DNA of 64,000 nucleotides from Buchananella hordeovulneris (GTDB lineage Bacteria; Actinomycetota; Actinomycetes; Actinomycetales; Actinomycetaceae), in contig NZ_MQVS01000001.1 of NCBI RefSeq assembly GCF_001907235.1, positions 310,001-374,000 on the forward strand, written 5' to 3'. Shown here one piece after another: positions 10,493 to 20,871 of this stretch. Numbering within the stretch: position 1 is the first letter of the stretch; every line of letters starts with the position of its first letter. The notes beneath the pieces are model-generated. The model was given only the letters and a program-made list of their open reading frames with translations. It did not search any database and was not told the origin of the DNA. The translations under genes were made by a program, and so were the position numbers.

Positions 10493-10610
10493 TGGAATTC
10501 GGTGCGTGTGCGGAGTTGGCGATTGTTCCTAATGTTTGTGTCAGCTGTGTGTTCTATGTGGGAGAAGACGGGGAAAGCGGCCTGATCCTACCGGCCGCCC
10601 CGCCTTAAAG

Positions 10611-10681
10611 TCACCATCATGCTCTAAATGCACCACCATGCTCTTAATTCGGCGTTTTAAGGACATGGTGGTGCAACAAGG
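10611..10681. repeat. Intergenic 19-bp repeat array, copy 2 (2 + 2 inverted units)
   Basis: Two rightward units start at 10611 and 10630 (YCACCAYCATGCTCTTA type). The centre ATTCGGCGTT is the reverse complement of the centre seen in the other two arrays, so this element is inverted relative to them. One full reverse unit follows at 10657-10674 (TTAAGGACATGGTGGTGC) and a second, decayed one starts at 10677. It lies in the 380-bp gap between the phosphofructokinase stop (10778) and the small secreted protein's start (10397). That gap also holds a promoter, an A+T palindrome and a terminator hairpin. Confidence 0.85.
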
Positions 10682-10723
10682 ACGGCGGCGAGCGCGCCGC
10701 GTTGGGGTGGCCGCGCGCGCAAA

Positions 10724-10756
10724 CGGGCCCCAGAGCGCTAGCCGCTCCGGGGCCCG
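10724..10756 (-). terminator. Terminator hairpin of the phosphofructokinase gene
   Basis: CGGGCCCCAGAGCG and CGCTCCGGGGCCCG pair over 14 positions with one mismatch and a 5-base loop, 22 bases after the stop of the minus-strand pfk gene. Confidence 0.65.
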
Positions 10757-10777
10757 CCTGTATCGCCCGCCCGGCCC

Positions 10778-13132
10778 CTACTTGCGCTCTGGCTCCGCGC
10801 GCAGCACCGGCAGCGAGGCGGCCTCCGAGCGGGTGTGCCGGTCGGAGACGATCTCCGAGACACTGCGCAGCTCCATCCACCACTGCTTCCGCGGCCGCCG
10901 GTTAACCAAATCGAGCTCGTCTTCCATGCGGGCGATCGGGCGGGTGCCCATCTTGGAGCCCATGAGACCGACGTAGCGTCCCTCGTGCGAACCCAGCAGC
11001 AGCTGCTCCACCAGGTCGCTGAGGGCGACATAGGCTAGGCGGGTGGCCAGCAGCCGGTCAAAGGGAGAGGGGTTGCCACCCTGCTGGATGTGACCGAGGA
11101 CGTTCTGGCGCACGTCGTACAGGCCCTTGCCTTCCTCGGCAAACAGCCGAGCCAGGAAGTCCGTGGTGTACAACTCGCTGGCCTGCTCGCTGCGAATTGC
11201 CAGGTAGAGACGCCGCCCCTCCTGGAAGGACTTGATCATCTCCTCCGTGTCCTTCTTCAGGGCCTCCAGGGTGATGCCCTCTTCCGCGAGGTAGACCTTC
11301 TCCGCCCCCGCGGCCAGCCCGGACATGGCGGCCAGGTAGCCGCAGCGGCGCCCCATCGTTTCCGCCACGAAGCAGCGGCGCGAGGCCGAGGCGGACTGAC
11401 GAATCATGTCCAGGGCCCGCACAGCCTCGTTGAGGGCCGTGTCGGCGCCGATGGCCAGCTCGGTGCCCGGCAGGTTGTTATCGATGGAGGCCGGAATGCA
11501 GATGATCGGGATCTGGAAGGCGGGGTAGCGGGACTGTTCTGTGTGCAGCAGGTGCGCGGACAGGTAGCCGTTGAAGCCCCCGATGATGATCAGCGCATCA
11601 ATGCAGTGCTCCTCGATAGCGCGGCCCAGGGAGTACAGCTTCTCCACCTCCGGCACCGGGCGGCGGGTGCCCAGTTCGGCACCGCCTTCCCCGACCCACG
11701 AGTCAACCTCGCCCCACGTCAGCTCGCTGACCCGCCCGTCGATGAGTCCTTGGAACGAGCCGCGGATGCCCAGCACCGTCATGCCCAACTGCAGCCCCAG
11801 GCGGGTGACGGCGCGCGCCGCCGAGTTCATTCCCGGGGCCAGGCCTCCCTGATGCAGCACCCCAACTCGCGGGGCTCGCTCGGTGCCGTCAGGATTCTTG
11901 ACGATGGCCCGCACCTGCTTCAAGAGCTCGGCCTGCTCCGAGAAGACCTCGTAGCCCTCCTCGGTGCCGGGCGGGGTGGCCAGGAACGAAAAGATGCGCA
12001 CCATCTCCGTGAAGGACTGTCCGCGCGCCGAAATGGCTTCGGCGTAACGCTGCTCGGCCAGCAGATCCTTCACCGCCCGCGTGGCCGCCACCGATTCGCG
12101 CAGCGGCAGGCGGGCGATGCGGTTGCGGCGCACCCCCATGATGTGGGGTTCGTCGTCCTCGGTGGAGTTGATGACCTCCTGGGCGGCGGCGTAGCCCAGG
12201 AGTGTTGACATCCAGCGGTCGTAGGCTGACGGGGCGCCACCGCGCTGCACGTGGCCGAGGATCGTCACGCGGGCAGATTCGCCCATTAGGTCCTTGATTG
12301 CCTGTTGCACGTGGGTCGACGTGATCGGGGCCCCGTCGCGGTCCCGCGCCCCCTCGGCGACGATCACCAGCGAGTCCCGTCGTCCCTGCTCGCGGCCGCG
12401 GCGCAGGGTGTCGACCATGTCCTGTTCCCAGCCGGGCGCGGGCGGATTCTCCGGAATCAGCACGTAGTCGCAGCCACCCGCTACCGCGGCCATGAGCGCC
12501 AGGTAGCCGCAGTGGCGCCCCATCACCTCAATGATGAAGGTGCGCTGGTGGGAGGCCGCCGTAGACGAGATGGCGTCCAGGGCATCCACGATCCGATGCA
12601 GGGCCGAGTCGGTGCCGACCGTCATGTCGGTGCCGACCATGTCGTTGTCGATAGAGCCGACGACGCCGGTGACTGTCAGTTTGGGGTGGGCGTCGCGCAC
12701 CTCGGGGCTGATCTGCCCCGTCTCCACCAGTTCGTCTAGCAGGCTGGGCCACTGGGTGCGAAACTCCTCGGTGCCTGTCAGTGAGCCGTCGCCACCGATG
12801 ACTATGAGCCGGTCGATGCCGTGTGCCAACAAGTTCTTCGCGGCCGCCAACATGCCCCAGCGTTCCCGGAAGGCGTCCGAGCGGGCCGTGCCAATGACCG
12901 TGCCGCCCTTGTGGAGGATCGAGCCGACCGATTCCCACTGTAGTTGCCGCACCCCGTCGCCGCCCTCCACGGCGCCCTGCCACCCTTCCAGCACGGCGTA
13001 TGGCTGGGCTCCCATACGCAGCGCGGTGCGCACCGCCGCCCGCACGACCGCGTTCATGCCCTGCGCGTCACCTCCCGAGGTGAGGATGCCAATACGGGGA
13101 CCAGACACTGGGGCTGTTGCTTCTTCGGACAT
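10778..13132 (-). CDS. pfk: 6-phosphofructokinase, duplicated eukaryote-type
   Basis: At 784 residues this is twice the length of the usual bacterial enzyme, and two PFK domains are visible in tandem. The N-half keeps the ATP-type catalytic set: [22 protein letters not shown] near residue 113 (Gly, not Asp, after GGD, so ATP rather than PPi), [11 protein letters not shown] near 161 and [12 protein letters not shown]. The C-half keeps the fold ([26 protein letters not shown]) but has IGGFNGYLS in place of GGDGS and ASIDNN in place of SIDND, as in eukaryotic PFK where the C-half became regulatory. It phosphorylates fructose 6-phosphate in glycolysis. The ATG at 13132 follows GAAAGG; the in-frame extension to 13228 is not homologous. 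It is divergent from sucC. Confidence 0.9.
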   Translation of the reverse strand: MSEEATAPVSGPRIGILTSGGDAQGMNAVVRAAVRTALRMGAQPYAVLEGWQGAVEGGDGVRQLQWESVGSILHKGGTVIGTARSDAFRERWGMLAAAKNLLAHGIDRLIVIGGDGSLTGTEEFRTQWPSLLDELVETGQISPEVRDAHPKLTVTGVVGSIDNDMVGTDMTVGTDSALHRIVDALDAISSTAASHQRTFIIEVMGRHCGYLALMAAVAGGCDYVLIPENPPAPGWEQDMVDTLRRGREQGRRDSLVIVAEGARDRDGAPITSTHVQQAIKDLMGESARVTILGHVQRGGAPSAYDRWMSTLLGYAAAQEVINSTEDDEPHIMGVRRNRIARLPLRESVAATRAVKDLLAEQRYAEAISARGQSFTEMVRIFSFLATPPGTEEGYEVFSEQAELLKQVRAIVKNPDGTERAPRVGVLHQGGLAPGMNSAARAVTRLGLQLGMTVLGIRGSFQGLIDGRVSELTWGEVDSWVGEGGAELGTRRPVPEVEKLYSLGRAIEEHCIDALIIIGGFNGYLSAHLLHTEQSRYPAFQIPIICIPASIDNNLPGTELAIGADTALNEAVRALDMIRQSASASRRCFVAETMGRRCGYLAAMSGLAAGAEKVYLAEEGITLEALKKDTEEMIKSFQEGRRLYLAIRSEQASELYTTDFLARLFAEEGKGLYDVRQNVLGHIQQGGNPSPFDRLLATRLAYVALSDLVEQLLLGSHEGRYVGLMGSKMGTRPIARMEDELDLVNRRPRKQWWMELRSVSEIVSDRHTRSEAASLPVLRAEPERK

Positions 13133-13298
13133 GGCAGGCCTTTCTTGCGGTTGCGCTGCCTGTAATTCTGCCTCACTTTGCTCCCGTCCCGGTGAGTCCG
13201 GTAAAAGCGGGGCGCGGACTACACCCAAAAACTTGGCTTGTCCAGGTACTCTGGTCCGTACCTCGACGCTGAGGGCCGGACAACGTAAGGAAACTTCT

Positions 13299-14465
13299 GT
13301 GGACTTATTCGAGTACCAGGCGCGCGATCTCTTTGCCGCGCACGACGTTCCCGTTTTGCCCTACGTGGTAGTGCGCGAGGCCGCCGACGTTGCCGGTCGC
13401 GTGTCCGAACTGCCAGCCGGGTTGCTCGTGGTGAAAGCCCAGGTCAAAACCGGGGGCCGCGGTAAGGCCGGTGGCGTTAAGCTCGCCCACACCCCGGCGG
13501 AGGCCCAAGAGCATGCCACTGCCATCCTGGGGATGGATATTAAGGGCCACCGGGTGGAGCGGGTGATGATCGCGCAGGCTGCCGATATCGCCGAGGAGTA
13601 CTACTTCTCGGTGCTCTTGGACCGTTCCGAGCGGCAGTTCCTTGCCATGTGTTCCCGGGAGGGCGGGGTCGAAATCGAGACCTTGGCTAAGGAACGCCCC
13701 GCCGCTTTGGCTAAGGTCCCCATCGATCCGCGGGTTGGTATGACCGAGCAGACCATTACCGAACTGCTGACCAGGGCCGGGTTCACCCCCGCCGAGCAGC
13801 CGCCCCTGGCGGCCGTCATCGCCAAGCTGTGGGACGTTTTCGTGGCCGAGGATGCCACCTTGGTTGAGGTCAATCCCCTGGTGGCCACCCCCACCGGCGA
13901 GATCATCGCCCTGGATGGCAAAGTCACCCTCGATGACAATGCCGAGTTCCGCCACCCGGCCCACACTGACCTGCGCCAAGCCACCCCCGGCGATCCCCTG
14001 GAAGATCAGGCTCGCGCGGCCGGTCTGAATTACGTCAAGCTCGACGGGGATGTTGGGATCATCGGTAACGGGGCCGGGCTGGTCATGTCCACCCTGGACG
14101 TGGTGGCCTACGCTGGGCAGGACCTCGGCGTTAAGCCCGCTAACTTCCTCGACATCGGGGGTGGGGCCTCAGCCGAAATCATGGCTAAGGGCTTGGAGAT
14201 CGTGCTTGGTGACCCCCAGGTGCGCAGCGTCTTCGTCAACGTCTTCGGCGGCATCACCGCCTGCGATGAGGTGGCCACCGGCATCATCACTGCCCTTGAC
14301 ATCCTCGGAGAGCAAGCCACGAAGCCCTTGATTGTGCGCCTGGACGGGAACAATGTCGAGGCCGGGCGGCAGATCTTGGCCGCCGCCAACCATCCGCTCG
14401 TCACCGTTGTCGACACGATGGACGCCGCCGCCCACGCCGCCGCCGCGGCCGCCGCCCAAAACTAG
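13299..14465 (+). CDS. sucC: Succinyl-CoA synthetase beta subunit
   Basis: A 388-residue ATP-grasp protein, exactly the usual SucC length. With SucD it interconverts succinyl-CoA and succinate with formation of ATP or GTP in the TCA cycle. The start is a GTG ([19 protein letters not shown]) preceded by AAGGAAA; reading frames further upstream are not homologous. ATP-grasp residues are in [18 protein letters not shown], and the C-terminal ligase domain has the [12 protein letters not shown] and NFLDIGGGA motifs and [16 protein letters not shown]. It is followed after 12 bases by sucD. Confidence 0.95.
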   Translation: MDLFEYQARDLFAAHDVPVLPYVVVREAADVAGRVSELPAGLLVVKAQVKTGGRGKAGGVKLAHTPAEAQEHATAILGMDIKGHRVERVMIAQAADIAEEYYFSVLLDRSERQFLAMCSREGGVEIETLAKERPAALAKVPIDPRVGMTEQTITELLTRAGFTPAEQPPLAAVIAKLWDVFVAEDATLVEVNPLVATPTGEIIALDGKVTLDDNAEFRHPAHTDLRQATPGDPLEDQARAAGLNYVKLDGDVGIIGNGAGLVMSTLDVVAYAGQDLGVKPANFLDIGGGASAEIMAKGLEIVLGDPQVRSVFVNVFGGITACDEVATGIITALDILGEQATKPLIVRLDGNNVEAGRQILAAANHPLVTVVDTMDAAAHAAAAAAAQN

Positions 14466-14477
14466 CGAGGAATCCCG

Positions 14478-15380
14478 ATGACCATCTTTCTAGATAGCTC
14501 CGCCCGCGTCCTCGTGCAAGGCATGACCGGCGCCGAAGGACAGAAGCACACCCGCCGTATGCTGGCGGCCGGCACCCAGATCGTCGCCGGGGTCAACCCC
14601 CGCAAGGCGGGCACCAGTGTCGACTTCTCCCTGCCCGACGCCTCCGTGCAGGTGCCCGTCTACGGGTCAGTGGCTGCCGCCAAGGAAGCCACCGGGGCCA
14701 ACGTCTCCGCGGTCTTCGTGCCGCCCGCTTTTGCCAAAGATGCCGTCCTGGAAGCCATCGCGGCCGGCCTGGACCTAGTGGTTGTCATCACCGAAGGCAT
14801 CCCGGTGCACGACTCCACCCAGTTCGTGGCGGCCGCCCGCGCCGCGGGGGTGCAGCTGATCGGCCCCAACTGCCCAGGCATCATCAGTCCCGGGCAGGCC
14901 AACGTCGGCATTACCCCCGCCAACATCACGGGCCCTGGGCGTCTGGGCTTGGTCTCTAAGTCCGGCACCCTGACCTATCAACTAATGCACGACCTACGCG
15001 ACATCGGCTTCACCACCTGCATTGGTATCGGCGGCGACCCCGTGGTCGGCACCACCCACATTGATGCCCTGGCGGCCTTCCAAGCCGACCCTGACACCGA
15101 GGTCATCGTCATGATCGGGGAGATCGGGGGCGACGCCGAGGAACGCGCCGCCGCCTACATCGCGCAGCACGTCACCAAGCCCGTCGTGGCCTACGTCGCG
15201 GGCTTTACCGCCCCAGAGGGCAAGACGATGGGGCACGCAGGGGCCATCGTCACCGGTTCCAGCGGCACCGCCGAAGCCAAGAAGGTGGCGTTAGAGGCGG
15301 TCGGGGTGCAGGTCGGGCGTACCCCCTCGCAGACCGCCGAGCTGGCGCGCGCCGCGCTGGCCGGGCTTGCGGCCCACTAG
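14478..15380 (+). CDS. sucD: Succinyl-CoA synthetase alpha subunit
   Basis: A 300-residue protein with the CoA-binding Rossmann motif [16 protein letters not shown] at the N-terminus. The active-site histidine, phosphorylated during catalysis, is in the conserved [23 protein letters not shown] near residue 254. [17 protein letters not shown] and [10 protein letters not shown] are also typical. It forms the alpha-beta ligase with SucC, encoded 12 bases upstream. Confidence 0.95.
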   Translation: MTIFLDSSARVLVQGMTGAEGQKHTRRMLAAGTQIVAGVNPRKAGTSVDFSLPDASVQVPVYGSVAAAKEATGANVSAVFVPPAFAKDAVLEAIAAGLDLVVVITEGIPVHDSTQFVAAARAAGVQLIGPNCPGIISPGQANVGITPANITGPGRLGLVSKSGTLTYQLMHDLRDIGFTTCIGIGGDPVVGTTHIDALAAFQADPDTEVIVMIGEIGGDAEERAAAYIAQHVTKPVVAYVAGFTAPEGKTMGHAGAIVTGSSGTAEAKKVALEAVGVQVGRTPSQTAELARAALAGLAAH

Positions 15381-15422
15381 CGCCGCACCTCTCGGGTACC
15401 GGTGGCGGGCGGCGCGGCGCAA

Positions 15423-15511
15423 CTCCGCGTGCCCCGCAGGTGATCTGCGCCTACCGCCCCCGCCGCCGAACGGTAGGCGACGCTCCGCGTGCCCACCGCG
15501 GGTGATCCGCC
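15423..15511. repeat. Imperfect direct repeat flanking a hairpin, after sucD
   Basis: CTCCGCGTGCCCCGCAGGTG (15423-15442) recurs as CTCCGCGTGCCCACCGCGGG (15483-15502), both running on into GTGATC or TGATCTGC-like sequence. Between them, CGCCTACCG (15448-15456) and CGGTAGGCG (15471-15479) form a 9-bp stem. The hairpin may terminate sucD transcripts. Confidence 0.45.
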
Positions 15512-15558
15512 TTTCGTTCGGCGTGGGCTGACGGCTGCCGCCAGGCGACTGGGGCAAC

Positions 15559-16896
15559 ATGGACCTGATGCGTGCCCAAAAGCCTTCCCTTCTGCTTGCG
15601 CGTCTGCGGCGGACGCAGACCAGCGAGCCCGTCGCCGCGCCCAAAAGCCCCCGGCAAGCCGTGTGGGTGGGCGTGGAGGCGGCCCTGCTCGGGTGGGGCA
15701 GCGTCGTGGCGGCCGGTTTGCTGGCGTTCATCGGGCAAGCGTTGGCCGGGCAAGAGGCCTCCTGGTTTCGGGCGGTGCAGATATCGACGGCCGTGTGGGC
15801 CAGTGCACTGGGCTCGCCCCTGCTGGGGGTGGAGGTGCCGGTGCCCCTGGCACTAACGGGCCTGATCTGGTGGGTACTCACCAGCTTCCTGCGGCGCAGT
15901 CAGTTGACAACGTGGGCTGCCCTAGGCACCGCCGTGGCCGGTTTTGGGGCGACGGTCGTCGCGCTATTGGTGTTGGCGTGGGGGGCGGCCAGCCCCCTGT
16001 GGACCTTGACCGGTGCTGCCGGTGTGAGCCTCGCGGCCGTCGCGGCGGCCGCCGCCACCATCGAGCCGCTGGCTGCGGCCGCCCGCGAATGGGCCGGACC
16101 GTACGCCGAGACGACCCTGCGTTTCCTGCGCGTGTGCGGGGCCCTGTGGCGGGCCTTGACCCTTCTCGGGATGGGGGCGGCCCTGGGGATGATCCTGTGG
16201 CGGTGGAGCGCCGTCGCTGACACTTGGCAAGAACTCGGCACGGGGGTAGCGGGCGGCGTGGCCCTCGCGATCGTGCAACTGGCTTTCCTGCCCACCCTCG
16301 GGATGTGGGCGCTGGCTTGGCTGGCGGGTCCCGGTTTCCGCATCGCCTCGCTGTCGGCTTATACCCCGCACAGTGTGCTGCCGGGCGAACAGTCCCCGGT
16401 GCCGGTCTTGTCCGCCGTACCGCTCTGGCAGCCGGGCCTGTGGGTGGCCCTTACGTTGGTGGCCCTCGGGGCCTGGGTCGGGGTGCGGCACGAGAAGCGC
16501 TACCGGGAGGAACAGCTACCCGCCGGGCGGCAAATACTGGTGCTGCTCGGTGCGGCCGTCAGCCTCACGGCGATGTCGCTGGTGCTTGCCCTGGTAGTGG
16601 AGCGAGCGGCGGTGGGGGCCCTGGCCCCCGGGACCTTGTTCGCGGCCGCGGGGCCGCTGCCCGGCGGCATGGTGCTGGCCGTACTGTGGTCCTGCCTGGG
16701 GCTGACTCTCGGCCTGCTCGCCGCCAGCCCGACGGTGCGCGGCGTGTTGGCGCGGCAGATCCGGTTGACCGGCCAGGACGTGGCGACCACGGGCCGGGTC
16801 AGCGGGCAGGCCCTGCGCAGGCGGCTCCAGCGCTCCCGCCCGGCGCCGCCGGGGACGCCGCACCAGCGTCCCTCCCGCCCACAGCGGCACAGCTAA
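15559..16896 (+). CDS. DUF6350 family integral membrane protein
   Basis: A 445-residue, strongly hydrophobic protein with about ten membrane segments separated by short charged loops and a basic, Arg/Pro-rich C-terminal tail. Its position between sucD and purN is conserved across actinobacteria, where this gene is annotated as DUF6350 or PerM-like, sometimes as a cell-division-associated membrane protein. I recognise it mainly from context and topology. The ATG at 15559 or the one at 15568 could be the start, and neither has a convincing ribosome-binding site. It ends 9 bases before purN, so it is probably cotranscribed. Confidence 0.75.
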   Translation: MDLMRAQKPSLLLARLRRTQTSEPVAAPKSPRQAVWVGVEAALLGWGSVVAAGLLAFIGQALAGQEASWFRAVQISTAVWASALGSPLLGVEVPVPLALTGLIWWVLTSFLRRSQLTTWAALGTAVAGFGATVVALLVLAWGAASPLWTLTGAAGVSLAAVAAAAATIEPLAAAAREWAGPYAETTLRFLRVCGALWRALTLLGMGAALGMILWRWSAVADTWQELGTGVAGGVALAIVQLAFLPTLGMWALAWLAGPGFRIASLSAYTPHSVLPGEQSPVPVLSAVPLWQPGLWVALTLVALGAWVGVRHEKRYREEQLPAGRQILVLLGAAVSLTAMSLVLALVVERAAVGALAPGTLFAAAGPLPGGMVLAVLWSCLGLTLGLLAASPTVRGVLARQIRLTGQDVATTGRVSGQALRRRLQRSRPAPPGTPHQRPSRPQRHS

Positions 16897-16905
16897 GATG
16901 AGGCC

Positions 16906-17493
16906 GTGCGCCTCGTAATCCTCGCCTCCGGAGGCGGTTCGAACGCCGCCGCCCTCCTCGCCGCTACCGAGCAGCCGGACTTTCCGGCCAGCGTCGTCGG
17001 TCTCGTCACCGATCGGGGCGGGGTTGGGGCGCTAGCCGTGGCGGCTGCCGCGGGCGTGCCCACCGCCACCGTCGCGGTCCCGGACTATCCCGACCGCGCG
17101 GCCTGGGACGTCGCCCTCACCAAGCAGGTGGAGACCTGGCAACCCGACCTCGTGGTTAGCGCCGGGTTTTTGAAACTGCTTGGCCCGCACTTCCTCGCTG
17201 CCTTCGGGGGGCGAACCATCAACACGCACAATTCCTTGCTGCCCGCCTTCCCCGGCATCCGCGGCCCCGCCGACGCGCTGGCCTACGGGGTCAAGGTGGC
17301 CGGGGCCACCCTGTTCGTCGTCGACGCCGGGGTGGACACGGGACGCATCCTGGCCCAGGTGGCGGTGCCCGTGGAGCCAGACGACGATGTCGCCAGCCTG
17401 ACTGAGCGCATCAAGGTGGCCGAACGGGCGCAGCTGGTGCGCTGCGTGCGCGCCATCGCCACTACCGGCAGCCTCGACGAACGCACCTGGTAG
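16906..17493 (+). CDS. purN: Phosphoribosylglycinamide formyltransferase
   Basis: A 195-residue PurN with a GTG start. It transfers the formyl group of 10-formyl-THF to GAR in purine synthesis. Visible motifs are the N-terminal LASGGGSNAAALL (phosphate-binding), the catalytic Asn-His region INTHNSLLPAFPGIRGPADAL and the VVDAGVDTGRIL motif with the active-site Asp. It forms a natural pair with purH downstream, though a hairpin and a riboswitch lie between them so the two can be set separately. Confidence 0.95.
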   Translation: MRLVILASGGGSNAAALLAATEQPDFPASVVGLVTDRGGVGALAVAAAAGVPTATVAVPDYPDRAAWDVALTKQVETWQPDLVVSAGFLKLLGPHFLAAFGGRTINTHNSLLPAFPGIRGPADALAYGVKVAGATLFVVDAGVDTGRILAQVAVPVEPDDDVASLTERIKVAERAQLVRCVRAIATTGSLDERTW

Positions 17494-17496
17494 AGC

Positions 17497-17537
17497 GCCC
17501 CTAGCGGGTAGCCTGGCGCGCCCGCTAGGCTAGGGGC
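17497..17537 (+). terminator. Hairpin between purN and the purH riboswitch
   Basis: GCCCCTA-GCGGG pairs with CCCGC-TAGGC-TAGGGGC, an interrupted stem with a 5-base bulge. Its right arm ends at the edge of the riboswitch aptamer. It would stop purN transcripts before the riboswitch; alternatively it helps fold the leader. Confidence 0.45.
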
Positions 17538-17622
17538 GGCTGCAACTGGCGCGGATGGAAAACCATCGGGGAGCAGCGGACCACCGATACGTGAGCGTCG
17601 CCCGCCTGGGCGCTCACCGACC
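17532..17622 (+). promoter_or_regulatory. ZTP (pfl) riboswitch upstream of purH
   Basis: The aptamer is readable by its conserved parts: GCAACTGGCG (17541-17552), the GGATGG/CCATC stem leading to CGGGGAGC (17567-17574) and, after a variable linker, the diagnostic CCGCCTGGGC (17602-17611). ZTP riboswitches sense ZMP/ZTP, which build up when 10-formyl-THF is short, and turn on purine and folate genes. PurH consumes ZMP (AICAR) itself, so the placement fits. The purH ATG at 17641 lies about 20 bases beyond it. Confidence 0.9.
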
Positions 17623-17640
17623 TCACTATCGGAAGGTGTC

Positions 17641-19290
17641 ATGTCTGCAACTGCCTCCCCCACCCTTGCTGTCCTGCCCGTCCGCCGGGCCCTGCTCTCG
17701 GTTTACGACAAGACCGGCATTGTCGAGTTCGCGCAGCAGCTAGCGGCCGCGGGGGTGGAGCTGGTCTCCACTGGCTCGACCGCCGCGCTCGTTGCTGCCG
17801 CGGGCGTGCCCGTCACCCCCGTCGAGCAGGTCACCGGCTTCCCCGAGTGTTTGGAAGGGCGAGTAAAGACCCTCCACCCGGCGATCCACGCCGGCATCCT
17901 CGCTGATCGGCGGAAGCCGGACCACCTCGCCCAGTTGTCCGACCTCGATATCGCCGCTTTCGATCTTGTGGTCGTCAACCTTTATCCGTTCGCCGCCACT
18001 ATCGCGGCGGGCGCCGACTTCGATGCGTGCGTGGAGCAGATCGATATCGGGGGGCCGACCATGGTGCGGGCCGCCGCTAAGAATCACCCGTCGGTTGCCG
18101 TCGTCGTCGACCCCACCGCCTACCCGCGGGCCCTGGCTGCGGTGGCCAGCGGCGGTTTCACCCTGGCCGAGCGGCGCGAGCTGGCGTTGGCCGCCTTCAC
18201 GCACACCGCGCAATACGACGCCACCGTGGCGACCTACCTGGCCCAACAACTCGCCGAGCAGCCGGGGGAGCTACCGCCCGTGGTGGCGGGGATGGAGCGA
18301 CGGGCGCCCCTGCGCTACGGCGAGAACCCACATCAGGCCGCCGCCCTCTACCACGACGGTACCGGCGGCATTGCCGCCGCCGAGCAGCTGCACGGCAAGG
18401 AGATGAGCTTCAACAACTACGGCGACACCGACGCGGCGGTGCGGGCCGCCTACGATCACGCCGAACCGTGCGTGGCCATCGTCAAGCACGCCAACCCGTG
18501 CGGCCTAGCCATCGGCCAGACCATTGCCGAGGCCTACGCCAAGGCCCACGCTTGCGATCCGGTCAGTGCCTTTGGCGGGGTGATTGCCACTAACCGGCCC
18601 GTCAGTTGCGACATGGCGCGCGCGGTGGTCGAGGTGTTCACCGAAGTGGTGGCGGCGCCCCACTACGAAGACGGCGCCCTGGAGATCTTGCAAACCAAGA
18701 AAAACCTGCGGGTGCTGCGCCTGCCCGCGCCGCCCCGCGGCGGACTGGAGCTGAAGCCCATTAGCGGCGGGCTGCTGGTGCAGCAACGCGACGAGCTGAC
18801 CGCGCTCGGCGACGATCCCGCCCGCTGGCAGTTGGTTGCCGGGCCCGCCGCCGACGCCGCTACCCTGCGGGACCTGGCCTTCGCCTGGCGGGCGGTGCGG
18901 GCGGTGCGATCCAACGCCATTTTGTTGGCGGCCGACGGTGCCACCGTCGGCATCGGCATGGGCCAGGTGAACCGGGTGGATTCCTGCCGTTTGGCGGTGG
19001 AGCGCGCTAACACGCTCGGAACCCGAGTGACGGGGGATGCCGCCGCCGCAGCGGAGGTTGGGGGGGCGCGCGCGACGGTGGGGGAGCAGGCCCCACAGCG
19101 GGCCCGCGGCGCGGTCGCGGCCTCCGACGCCTTCTTCCCGTTCGCTGACGGGTTGCAGATACTGCTGGACGCCGGGGTGCGGGCCGTGGTGCAGCCGGGC
19201 GGCTCGGTGCGTGACGCCGAGGTTATCGCGGCCGCCGCGGCGGCCGGGGTGAGCCTCTACCTGACGGGGACCCGGCATTTCTCCCACTAA
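17641..19290 (+). CDS. purH: Bifunctional AICAR formyltransferase / IMP cyclohydrolase
   Basis: A 549-residue enzyme for the last two steps of IMP synthesis. The N-terminal cyclohydrolase (MGS-like) domain shows [21 protein letters not shown] and the [15 protein letters not shown] motif. The C-terminal formyltransferase domain shows [36 protein letters not shown] and [13 protein letters not shown] run rich in Ala/Gly (near 19035-19105) before SDAFFPF is longer than in most homologues. Translation is likely governed by the ZTP riboswitch directly upstream, and a DUF3017 gene follows 9 bases downstream. Confidence 0.95.
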   Translation: MSATASPTLAVLPVRRALLSVYDKTGIVEFAQQLAAAGVELVSTGSTAALVAAAGVPVTPVEQVTGFPECLEGRVKTLHPAIHAGILADRRKPDHLAQLSDLDIAAFDLVVVNLYPFAATIAAGADFDACVEQIDIGGPTMVRAAAKNHPSVAVVVDPTAYPRALAAVASGGFTLAERRELALAAFTHTAQYDATVATYLAQQLAEQPGELPPVVAGMERRAPLRYGENPHQAAALYHDGTGGIAAAEQLHGKEMSFNNYGDTDAAVRAAYDHAEPCVAIVKHANPCGLAIGQTIAEAYAKAHACDPVSAFGGVIATNRPVSCDMARAVVEVFTEVVAAPHYEDGALEILQTKKNLRVLRLPAPPRGGLELKPISGGLLVQQRDELTALGDDPARWQLVAGPAADAATLRDLAFAWRAVRAVRSNAILLAADGATVGIGMGQVNRVDSCRLAVERANTLGTRVTGDAAAAAEVGGARATVGEQAPQRARGAVAASDAFFPFADGLQILLDAGVRAVVQPGGSVRDAEVIAAAAAAGVSLYLTGTRHFSH

Positions 19291-19299
19291 GGTGGGGGC

Positions 19300-19602
19300 G
19301 TGACAAAGCAACTGCCCACCCCTCGCCCCGCCAGCTCTCCGCGCGCCGGGGCGGGGGTGGGCATCGTCGTGGTGTTCATTGCGGCGGTGGTGGCCTGCGG
19401 CTGGTGGGTTTCGGTGCTGGCCGCCGTGCGCCTGCTGGCCGCAGGGTTGGCGGTGGAAGGCGCCTGGCGGGCCTACTTGGCGTCGCGCAAGCAGGCGTCG
19501 TGGACTGACGCGCGCGGCGGTTGGGCCGATGCCGCCCTCCTGGGGGCCCTGGCGGTCGCGTTGTGGTACCTATCGAGCCTGGCGCGGATCGATATTGGGT
19601 AA
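19300..19602 (+). CDS. DUF3017 small membrane protein
   Basis: A 100-residue protein with a GTG start 9 bases after purH and three hydrophobic segments (VGIVVVFIAAVVACGWW, VSVLAAVRLLAAGLAVEG, AALLGALAVALWYLSSLA). Actinobacterial DUF3017 proteins sit in exactly this place, near purH, folD or mdh. Function is unknown; the assignment rests on size, topology and neighbourhood. Confidence 0.7.
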   Translation: MTKQLPTPRPASSPRAGAGVGIVVVFIAAVVACGWWVSVLAAVRLLAAGLAVEGAWRAYLASRKQASWTDARGGWADAALLGALAVALWYLSSLARIDIG

Positions 19603-20691
<1,089 letters not shown>

Positions 20692-20698
20692 GTTTGCC

Positions 20699-20744
20699 CA
20701 GCAGCGGGGCGGGAATCACCTGGTGGTTTCCCGCCCCGCTGCTG
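20699..20744 (+). terminator. Terminator after mdh
   Basis: CAGCAGCGGGGCGGGAA and TTCCCGCCCCGCTGCTG form a perfect 17-bp stem around a 12-base loop, 8 bases after the mdh stop. Confidence 0.85.
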
Positions 20745-20871
20745 TCTGCGCTCAGCGGCTGGGTATGCGGGAGACGGGGCGAGTGCCCTAAAGTAACAAG
20801 GCTATTGCGGTCAGCTTTTGGGGCGCCCATACCCTTGGAAACCTCACGACCAATACGGTCTACTTGCAGGC

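Noticed and set aside
15291-15881. Minus-strand frame spanning the sucD-DUF6350 gap
   Set aside because: No ribosome-binding site, Arg/Thr/Pro-rich composition, and it overlaps two genes supported on the plus strand.
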